This document shows, piece by piece, positions 1-4,868 of a DNA stretch of 5,015 bases. The translations under genes were made by a program, and so were the position numbers. Origin of the DNA: Woeseia sp. (GTDB lineage Bacteria > Pseudomonadota > Gammaproteobacteria > Steroidobacterales > Woeseiaceae); assembly GCA_003229095.1 (NCBI GenBank), contig QIHS01000226.1:1-5015 (forward strand), written 5' to 3'. Under the pieces are notes generated by a model. That model did not search any database and was not told the origin of the DNA. It was given only the letters and a program-made list of their open reading frames with translations. The number at the start of each line of letters is the position of its first letter. Positions within the stretch are counted from its first letter, which is position 1.

Positions 1-471
1 ATTCGGCTGGCACCAAACAACTTCGACGTACGCAATGCCTATGCAATTTATCTCTGCCAACAGGGCCAGTACGACGCCGGCGAAAAACAATTCGACCGGG
101 CCATTGGCATTCGGGAGAATGACGATCCATACGTCATGATGACCAACGCTGGAGTTTGCGTGGCGAAAAAACCGGATCTGGAGCTGGCCGAAGAGTACTT
201 TCGTCGGGCGCTTGAGGTCAGGCCAACACACGGTGAGGCACTCATTCAGATGGCCGCACTGAAACATCGGACCGATAACAACCTGGCATCAAGGGCGTTC
301 TTGCAACGATACCTGGCGGCGAATGACGCCACGGCAGGTGTTCTCTACCTGGCGATCCAGGTTGAAACACAATCGGGTGATGACCGTGCCGCAAGCGACT
401 ACAGGAATCAGCTAGTGCGAGATTTTCCCGAGTCTGCCGAATCGCTCCTCTTGTTGCAGCAAAATCGATAG
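1..471 (+). CDS. pilF: PilF/PilW-type TPR protein, type IV pilus biogenesis/stability (C-terminal part, 5' truncated)
   Basis: The frame is open from base 1 to the TAG at 469-471, giving 156 residues; the start lies outside the window. Family members are about 250 residues and begin with a lipoprotein signal, so roughly the first third is missing. In known systems PilF/PilW is an outer-membrane lipoprotein that helps the PilQ secretin assemble; in bacteria without type IV pili the same locus keeps a TPR homologue. The visible part reads as consecutive tetratricopeptide helical pairs, at about residues 6-39 (NAYAIYLCQQGQYDAGEKQF), 42-75 (EEYFRRALEVRP), 76-109 (EALIQMAALKH) and 110 to near the end. 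The tail (QLVRDFPESAESLLLLQQ) resembles the Pseudomonas PilF C-terminus. Position immediately before rodZ is the usual one for pilF. The assignment rests on family resemblance plus gene order; a generic TPR protein is the alternative. Confidence 0.85.
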   Translation: MRLAPNNFDVRNAYAIYLCQQGQYDAGEKQFDRAIGIRENDDPYVMMTNAGVCVAKKPDLELAEEYFRRALEVRPTHGEALIQMAALKHRTDNNLASRAFLQRYLAANDATAGVLYLAIQVETQSGDDRAASDYRNQLVRDFPESAESLLLLQQNR

Positions 472-485
472 GCACGCGACCGACA

Positions 486-950
486 ATGAGTGACGATACA
501 AAGAAAGTTGAGGACGCCACTCCGGTTGCCGGCGAGCGACTGCGGGTGGCGCGCCGCGAGCACAACATCTCGGTACAGGACATCGCCAAGGAATTGCACC
601 TCGACGAACCAAAAGTTCGCGCGCTGGAGAAAAATCAGTTTGATGTGCTTGGGGCCCCGGTTTTTGCCAAGGGTCACCTGCGCAAGTACGCGGACCTCGT
701 GGGCGTCTCTGTCGATGATGTGATGACCGACTACTACCAGATGAACCGCTCAGTAGGGGCGCCGCCGGTAGTGGGAACACCGCGTCCCCAACAGCGCGAA
801 ATTGCGCTGGCGAGGCATTGCCCTCATAGTTGTCGTGGCGACAGCCTATTGGTGGTTCACTCGCGAAGCGACGATTCCGGCGAGCAATATCGAACCCGCA
901 ACGTTGGCGCCATTTGCGGCCGGGCCGGTAACCGATCCTGCGGAAGCTGA
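486..950 (+). CDS. rodZ: RodZ, N-terminal cytoplasmic HTH part (frame broken after about residue 101)
   Basis: RodZ is a bitopic inner-membrane protein that ties MreB filaments to the elongation machinery and helps keep rod shape. This ORF starts at ATG 486, 14 nt after pilF, with no clear Shine-Dalgarno, so translation is probably coupled. Residues about 15-85 are the RodZ helix-turn-helix domain (ERLRVARREHNISVQDIAKE, then ALEKNQFDVLGAPVFAKGHL and a YADLVGV segment), which in E. coli binds MreB. RodZ-like sequence stops near 785-800. Downstream to the stop at 948-950 this frame encodes unrelated residues (ALARHCPHSCRG onward), while the membrane segment continues in another frame. Dropping one C from the C-run 786-789 would give RPNSAKLRWRGIALIVVV and a 279-residue protein, against 337 in E. 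coli. If the break is real, only a soluble HTH fragment of 154 residues is made. Confidence 0.85.
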   Translation: MSDDTKKVEDATPVAGERLRVARREHNISVQDIAKELHLDEPKVRALEKNQFDVLGAPVFAKGHLRKYADLVGVSVDDVMTDYYQMNRSVGAPPVVGTPRPQQREIALARHCPHSCRGDSLLVVHSRSDDSGEQYRTRNVGAICGRAGNRSCGS

Positions 951-1326
951 TCCAGCGCCGCCAGAACAAGTCGAGCTGGACGATTCGCCGGCCAGCGCGA
1001 GCAACGATGTCGAGATTAATACACCACCGGCGACTGTGCCGGTCACCACAGCTGCGGAACAACCGCCAAGCCTGGCACCACAGGTTCAAATTGATCTGAC
1101 GTTCTCGGGAGATTGCTGGACCGAAGTGTCGGATGCCTCTGGCCGTCGTCTTTATTACGACCTGGGACAGGCAGGCAGCGTGATTACGCTGTCGGGCGAT
1201 GCGCCGTTGCGCGTTATCCTCGGTGACAGTGCAAACGTCAGTATTCAGCGCGACGGGCTTGAGTACCCGATTCCGGCGGCTTCGATAAGCGGCCGTTTGG
1301 CCAGGTTGACGATCAATACTTCATAA
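802..1326 (+). CDS. rodZ: RodZ, transmembrane and periplasmic C-terminal part (continuation in a shifted frame)
   Basis: This is the second half of rodZ, in the frame one base on from its N-terminal part. The frame is open from 772, after a TAG at 769-771; the first possible start is TTG 802, which is probably not a real start but coding sequence read through in the ancestral gene. Fragment residues 5-19 (GIALIVVVATAYWWF), preceded by basic KLRWR, form the single membrane helix with the N-terminus inside. Residues about 21-93 are a Pro/Ala/Thr/acid-rich periplasmic linker. From about 95 to the TAA comes the RodZ C-terminal domain (DUF4115): FSGDCWTEVSDASGRRLYYD matches the family signature around DCWxEVxDAxG, and RLARLTIN closes it as in E. 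coli. There is no ribosome binding site before 802, so without a frameshift this part is unlikely to be translated well. Confidence 0.85.
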   Translation: MRWRGIALIVVVATAYWWFTREATIPASNIEPATLAPFAAGPVTDPAEADPAPPEQVELDDSPASASNDVEINTPPATVPVTTAAEQPPSLAPQVQIDLTFSGDCWTEVSDASGRRLYYDLGQAGSVITLSGDAPLRVILGDSANVSIQRDGLEYPIPAASISGRLARLTINTS

Positions 1327-1339
1327 AACGACCCGTCGC

Positions 1340-1363
1340 GCGGTGACGATGCGCTGTCACTGC
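1340..1363 (+). other. Hairpin in the rodZ-hisS gap
   Basis: GCGGTGAC (1340-1347) pairs with GTCACTGC (1356-1363), giving an 8-bp stem with one G:T pair and an 8-nt loop. It lies 14 nt after the rodZ stop and 36 nt before the hisS GTG. No T-run follows, so it is not a canonical intrinsic terminator. It may be an RNA stability or attenuation element, or chance; I see no convincing promoter in the remaining gap. Confidence 0.4.
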
Positions 1364-1398
1364 ATTGCTGCTGTCCTTGCACAAAATATGGAAAACCT

Positions 1399-2667
1399 GT
1401 GAATCCCAAAGCACTTCGAGGCATGAACGATATCCTTCCCGAGGCGTCCGCAACCTGGCGCCACGTCGAGAGCATTGTTCAGCAGGTCATCGAATCCTAT
1501 GGTTTTCGCGAGATTCGCGTGCCCATCATGGAACATACCGAGGTTTTCGCTCGCGCCATTGGTGGGGACACCGATATTGTCGAAAAAGAGATGTATTCGT
1601 TCAAGGACCGCAACGATGAAAGTCTGACGTTACGGCCAGAGGGAACCGCTGGTATGGTGCGTGCCGGCATAACGAACGGCCTGTTTCACAATCAACGGCA
1701 AAAGCTGTGGACGTTTGGGCCGATGTTTCGCTACGAAAAACCCCAGAAGGGGCGCTTCCGGCAATTTCATCAGTTCGATGTCGAGGCTTTTGGCTATCCC
1801 GGACCCGACATTGACGCGGAGCTCATGATCCTGTGCGCGCGATTGTGGCACGAGCTTGGCCTTAGCCGGCTGACACTGGAAATCAATTCGCTGGGAACAG
1901 AGCACTCACGGGCAAAATATGTGCAGGAGCTCGTCAAATACTTTTCCGCCGTGAAAAATCAGCTGGATGAGGATAGTATTCGGCGCCTTGAGAAAAACCC
2001 GTTGCGCATTCTGGACAGCAAGAATCCGGATATGCAGGAGCTGATAACATCGGCGCCGGTCATGACCGACTTCCTGGATGCGGAATCCGCTGAGCATTTC
2101 GAGGCTTGTAAGGTACTGCTGGAGGCGGCAGGTGTCGCTTACAAAGTCAATCCGCGGCTGGTCCGTGGGCTCGACTACTACAATCTCACGGTTTTCGAAT
2201 GGGTCACCGATGCACTTGGTGCCCAGGGAGCTGTCTGCGCCGGGGGGCGTTATGACGGCCTGGTTGAGAAGCTCGGCGGTCGTGCCACTCCTGCCGTCGG
2301 GTGGGCAATGGGCGTTGAGCGGCTGGTTGCGCTGTTTGAGACTTGTGGTGGCAAAACAGAGAACACAGCTGTTGACGTCTATATAGTTGCCGTCGGTGAG
2401 TCGGCGTTTGCCCGGGCACTTGAGACCGCAGAGAATCTGCGAGATCAAATACGTTCTATCAAGGTCGAAGTGAACCTCGGTGGCGGCAGTTTCAAGTCGC
2501 AGCTCAAGCGCGCTGACAAGAGTGGCGCATCTTTTGCCGTTATTCTGGGCGAAGAGGAAGTGGCACGAAATGAGGCAGGACTGAAACCATTGCGCAGTCG
2601 GGAACATCAGGTAAATGTGGCAATGAATAATCTGGCAGCTGAAGTTGCCAGTCGGCTCAACAGCTGA
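1399..2667 (+). CDS. hisS: Histidyl-tRNA synthetase
   Basis: HisRS attaches histidine to tRNA-His using ATP, in the cytoplasm; it is a class II synthetase working as a homodimer. The 422-residue protein is nearly the length of the E. coli enzyme (424) and matches it throughout. Landmarks: N-terminal ALRGMNDILP (5-14); EGTAGMVRAG (81-90); motif 2, GPMFRYEKPQKGRFRQFHQ (107-125); DSKNP (206-210); the first histidine signature LVRGLDYY (254-261), whose Arg256 aligns with the catalytic Arg of E. coli; the second signature AGGRYDG (281-287); motif 3, GWAMGVERLVAL (301-312); and the anticodon-binding domain from about 325. The GTG start fits the family N-terminus and has a weak GGA 6 nt upstream; an ATG at 1388 is out of frame. 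The gene is intact, in contrast to its upstream neighbour rodZ. ispG, which normally precedes hisS in E. coli, is not here. Confidence 0.97.
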   Translation: MNPKALRGMNDILPEASATWRHVESIVQQVIESYGFREIRVPIMEHTEVFARAIGGDTDIVEKEMYSFKDRNDESLTLRPEGTAGMVRAGITNGLFHNQRQKLWTFGPMFRYEKPQKGRFRQFHQFDVEAFGYPGPDIDAELMILCARLWHELGLSRLTLEINSLGTEHSRAKYVQELVKYFSAVKNQLDEDSIRRLEKNPLRILDSKNPDMQELITSAPVMTDFLDAESAEHFEACKVLLEAAGVAYKVNPRLVRGLDYYNLTVFEWVTDALGAQGAVCAGGRYDGLVEKLGGRATPAVGWAMGVERLVALFETCGGKTENTAVDVYIVAVGESAFARALETAENLRDQIRSIKVEVNLGGGSFKSQLKRADKSGASFAVILGEEEVARNEAGLKPLRSREHQVNVAMNNLAAEVASRLNS

Positions 2668-2701
2668 TTGCGGGCCGGAAGCGGGTGCTTCCGGATCAAT
2701 T
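2666..2701 (+). other. Strong hairpin in the hisS-yfgM gap
   Basis: CCGGAAGC (2675-2682) and GCTTCCGG (2687-2694) form a perfect 8-bp stem with a GGGT loop. An outer ATTG/CAAT pairing (2667-2670 with 2697-2700) extends it past a small internal loop. It starts at the hisS stop codon. The flanks are not T-rich on either strand, so rho-independent termination would be inefficient. A processing or mRNA-stabilising element that separates hisS from yfgM expression, or a partial attenuator, is more likely. Confidence 0.55.
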
Positions 2702-2719
2702 CGAATAACAGACAGTAAG

Positions 2720-2739
2720 AGAGAAAAGGCAATATTGTG
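2720..2739 (+). promoter_or_regulatory. Ribosome binding site and GTG start of yfgM
   Basis: A purine-rich stretch ending in AAAAGG (2724-2729) sits 7 nt before GTG 2737-2739. This supports GTG as the yfgM start; the resulting N-terminus (MADTEEEQLDEIKAWW) leads directly into the membrane helix, as in the family. There is no in-frame ATG near this position. Confidence 0.6.
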
Positions 2740-3609
2740 GCAGATACAGAAGAAGAACAGTTAGACGAAATTAAGGCCTGGTGGTCCACTAACGGCAATA
2801 GCGTTATCGGCATCGTCGTCCTTGGCGCCATCATGTATTTCGGACTGAATGCATGGCGAGACAACACCGTCGAGAGCGAGATTGCAGCGTCCAATCTTTA
2901 TGAAGAAGTGATGACTGCTGCTGCGCGAGATAATATCGAAACAGCCTCTGCATCGGCTGAATTGCTATTTAACGACCATAACGAGACAGCCTACGCCGGA
3001 CAGGCGAGGCTGGCCATGGCTAGGCTCTACATGGACAGCGCCCGGGATCAGGACGCGGTCGACACACTGAGAATGCTCATTGAGTCGAATCCTGATAACG
3101 AGCTTGCCCAGGTCGGGCGCTTGCGGCTGGCCAAAGTTCTGCTTTATCAGGGCAAAGCGGAAGAGGTTATCGAATTGCTTGAATCGTCAACCGAACATGC
3201 ATTCCTGGCGCTTTTTAGTGAGGTCATGGGCGATGCATATGCGGAAATGGGATCCTATGCAAAAGCACAAGAGTCCTACATCGTTGCATTGAATGACAAC
3301 TTCCAGGTGCCAACCGTCGATACGAACTTGATTCAGCTTAAGCTCAACGATCTGCCACTGATTAGTGAGGTCGAAGCGGCTGCTCAGGACTTTGAATCTG
3401 TCGGCGACGATGCAGCAGCAGGCGATGACTTATCAGATAACACATCGTCAGACGACACATCAGCGACAGGCGAATTGCCAGGGTACGAATCGACGCTCGA
3501 GCCCTCGACTGCCGATGAGCCGCCAATGAACGACAACGCGGCGGATGATGCGTCCGGCGAGAATGTACAAAACGAAATGCCTGCAGAAGGTGAGGTTGGA
3601 GCCGAATAA
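2737..3609 (+). CDS. yfgM: YfgM-family membrane-anchored TPR protein with a long acidic tail
   Basis: YfgM is a single-span inner-membrane protein with a periplasmic TPR-like domain; in E. coli it associates with SecYEG and the chaperone PpiD and is thought to help hand exported proteins to periplasmic chaperones. Here residues 9-20 are a short cytoplasmic segment (LDEIKAWWSTNG), about 21-40 the membrane helix (NSVIGIVVLGAIMYFGLNAW), and about 45-207 the helical domain (ASNLYEEVMTAA, QARLAMARLYMD, LRLAKVLLYQGK, EVMGDAYAEMGSYAKAQESY), ending NLIQLKLNDLP just where E. coli YfgM (206 residues) ends MMQMKINNLSI. Residues 208-290 have no counterpart there: Lys202 is the last basic residue, and I count 24 Asp/Glu and no Lys or Arg in 211-290. 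The gene is intact and its TAA overlaps the probable bamB ATG. The family call is firm; the role of the tail is unknown. Confidence 0.92.
   Translation: MADTEEEQLDEIKAWWSTNGNSVIGIVVLGAIMYFGLNAWRDNTVESEIAASNLYEEVMTAAARDNIETASASAELLFNDHNETAYAGQARLAMARLYMDSARDQDAVDTLRMLIESNPDNELAQVGRLRLAKVLLYQGKAEEVIELLESSTEHAFLALFSEVMGDAYAEMGSYAKAQESYIVALNDNFQVPTVDTNLIQLKLNDLPLISEVEAAAQDFESVGDDAAAGDDLSDNTSSDDTSATGELPGYESTLEPSTADEPPMNDNAADDASGENVQNEMPAEGEVGAE
3433..3462 (+). repeat. 15-nt tandem repeat in the yfgM tail
   Basis: Two adjacent 15-nt units (3433-3447 and 3448-3462) match at 12 of 15 positions and encode SDNTS then SDDTS. The repeat lies in the acidic tail and is in phase, so it suggests the tail grew partly by local duplication. 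Confidence 0.6.
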
Positions 3610-3611
3610 TG
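3598..3611 (+). promoter_or_regulatory. Ribosome binding site and TAATG junction: probable true bamB start
   Basis: GGAG at 3598-3601 stands 7 nt before ATG 3609-3611, and this ATG overlaps the yfgM stop as TAATG. Spacing and overlap are ideal for coupled translation. The frame it opens runs only to TAG 3693-3695 (28 codons: MIAVCSNRLLKNSEIQLAAE and on), whereas the bamB lipobox is in a different frame from 3668. The site therefore argues that bamB starts here and that the frame breaks shortly afterwards. Confidence 0.55.
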
Positions 3612-3682
3612 ATTGCGGTGTGCTCAAACAGGCTGTTGAAGAACAGTGAGATTCAACTGGCCGCTGAAAGACTGTCAGCGCG

Positions 3683-4297
3683 ATGGCCGCGATAGCGCTC
3701 TCGGGTTGCGGCATCTTCGGTGATGACAAGGATGCAGAAGTTGAGCCGCTGGAGCTAATGGACTTCCAGGAAAGTCTGGACGTCAAACGCCTATGGTCAA
3801 CCAAGGTGGGTGGTGGTACGAAGTTTCTGCGCATCGGATTGAGTCCGGCGGGCGATGGTAATCGGATCTATGCCGCCAGTTATGACGGCAAAGTCAGCGC
3901 ATACGACCCGGAGAGCGGACGGCGAATCTGGCAAATAGATACCGATACCGTCTTGTCTGCAGGTCCGGGTATCGGCGACGGGCTTGTGGTCGTCAGCGGC
4001 TACGATGGTGATCTGGTCGCATTGCGCGCCGAGGATGGATCCGAAGTCTGGCGTATCAACGTTTCCGGAGAATCCCTGGCCAGACCCATCGTTCGGGATG
4101 ATTCCGTCGTGGTCTATACGATCGATGGTCGATTGCGCGTTTATTCCGCATTCGACGGCACTGAACGATGGGCACTCGAGCAAAGCTTGCCTTCTTTGAC
4201 GCAACGCGGTTCAGCAACGCCGGTGATGGTCGGCGCCACTATCATTTCCGGATTCGACAACGGCCGCCTGGTCGCGTCGCGTCTTGGGCAATCATGA
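3683..4297 (+). CDS. bamB: BamB outer-membrane assembly lipoprotein, N-terminal half (frame broken at both ends)
   Basis: BamB is a periplasmic beta-propeller lipoprotein of the BAM complex; it binds BamA and aids folding of outer-membrane proteins. In this frame the first ATG, 3683, gives MAAIALSGCGIFG: a clear lipobox (LSGC, Cys9), but only 8 residues before it and no basic n-region, too short for a working signal peptide. The real start is probably ATG 3609 in another frame, with the break between 3668 and 3692. Gly follows the Cys, so nothing blocks outer-membrane sorting. Residues 35-200 carry propeller blades with the usual turn-plus-Trp pattern (ESGRRIWQ, EDGSEVWR, FDGTERWA) and the family segment LPSLTQRGSATPV (169-181). 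Propeller sequence stops at FDNGRLVASRL (191-201), three codons before TGA 4295-4297. Position after yfgM and before der is the standard bamB location. Confidence 0.87.
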   Translation: MAAIALSGCGIFGDDKDAEVEPLELMDFQESLDVKRLWSTKVGGGTKFLRIGLSPAGDGNRIYAASYDGKVSAYDPESGRRIWQIDTDTVLSAGPGIGDGLVVVSGYDGDLVALRAEDGSEVWRINVSGESLARPIVRDDSVVVYTIDGRLRVYSAFDGTERWALEQSLPSLTQRGSATPVMVGATIISGFDNGRLVASRLGQS

Positions 4298-4848
4298 CGG
4301 CGCCCTCGGGTCGATCAGACCTCGATAGACTGTCCGATGTTGACGGCGCAATGGCGGTCGTCGGACAGGATGTTTATGCCTCCAGTTATAATGGCCAGAT
4401 CGCGGCCCTGGCTGCAGAGTCCGGTGAGGTCCTCTGGTCTCGTGAAATATCGACACATACGGGTCTCACGGCCGATTGGAACAATGTTTATGCTGTCGGG
4501 GCAAAGGGCGAAATCATTGCGCTGCTGAGGCGTAACGGCGACGATGTGTGGCGGCAGGATGGCCTGTTAAGGCGCGAGCCTACACCGCCGGTTGCATTCT
4601 CCACGGCAGTTGTCGTCGGAGACTACGACGGCTATGTTCACTTTCTCTCGAATTTCGATGGCCGCACGGTCGCCCGCGTACGGGTTGGCAAAGGCATGAT
4701 TTCCGGAACACCGGTGGTGATGGGCGACAAGCTGTTCGTGCAAAGTGAGAGTGGCGTACTGTCGGCGTACATCGTGCCTGTACCCGAATCGGCAAGTCCA
4801 GCTGCAGGAATAGCCGACAATGCTGACAATGCCGATGAAGAAGGCTGA
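4294..4848 (+). CDS. bamB: BamB, C-terminal half of the propeller (continuation in a shifted frame)
   Basis: This is the rest of bamB, in a different frame from the first half. BamB-like sequence is recognisable from about 4288 (AIMTAPSGRSDLDRLSDVDG), matching GSTEIDRLSDVD of E. coli, and continues through further blades (YNGQIAALAAESGEVLWSRE, KGEIIALLRRNGDDVW, VVGDYDGYVHFLSNFDGRTV) to SGVLSAYI, where E. coli BamB ends. The in-frame ATG 4294 overlaps the first half's stop as ATGA, so re-initiation is conceivable, but the product (184 residues) would lack a signal peptide and stay in the cytoplasm. Compared with E. coli and Pseudomonas BamB, about 22 nt are missing around 4286, which removes the turn and Trp of one blade and shifts the frame. 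About 23 extra residues at the end (PVPESASPAAG, then ADN-ADN-ADEEG) are acidic and extend past the usual C-terminus. Confidence 0.87.
   Translation: MTAPSGRSDLDRLSDVDGAMAVVGQDVYASSYNGQIAALAAESGEVLWSREISTHTGLTADWNNVYAVGAKGEIIALLRRNGDDVWRQDGLLRREPTPPVAFSTAVVVGDYDGYVHFLSNFDGRTVARVRVGKGMISGTPVVMGDKLFVQSESGVLSAYIVPVPESASPAAGIADNADNADEEG
4813..4839 (+). repeat. 9-nt tandem repeat at the bamB 3' end
   Basis: Three successive 9-nt units (4813-4821, 4822-4830, 4831-4839) encode ADN, ADN and ADE. The first two differ at one base; the third has diverged. It is in phase and part of the acidic extension beyond the conserved BamB C-terminus. Confidence 0.55.
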
Positions 4849-4868
4849 CCGGGAAATCGTGTATTCAA

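Noticed and set aside
786..789. Programmed frameshifting to express full-length RodZ
   Set aside because: A run of four C is short, no stimulatory structure or internal Shine-Dalgarno is evident, and RodZ is not known to need recoding; an indel is simpler.
412..1089. Long open frame on the minus strand across pilF/rodZ (225 codons)
   Set aside because: It lies antisense to clear rodZ coding sequence, is rich in Arg, Cys and Trp as expected for a shadow frame, and resembles no family I know.
1388..1402. Four-codon ORF (M-E-N-L-stop) overlapping the hisS GTG
   Set aside because: It has no ribosome binding site and no His codons, so it does not qualify as a leader peptide; it is most likely chance.
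1906..2607. Long open frame on the minus strand inside hisS (233 codons)
   Set aside because: It is fully antisense to an intact, well-matched hisS and has no recognisable domain or upstream signals.
2668..2736. Possible promoter for yfgM in the gap
   Set aside because: No -35/-10 pair with acceptable spacing could be found by eye; cotranscription from upstream is the simpler reading.
4168..4293. Upstream extension of the second bamB ORF
   Set aside because: Although open, residues encoded before about 4288 (such as GRRHYHFRIRQRPPG) are an out-of-frame reading of the first bamB half and do not look like a propeller.
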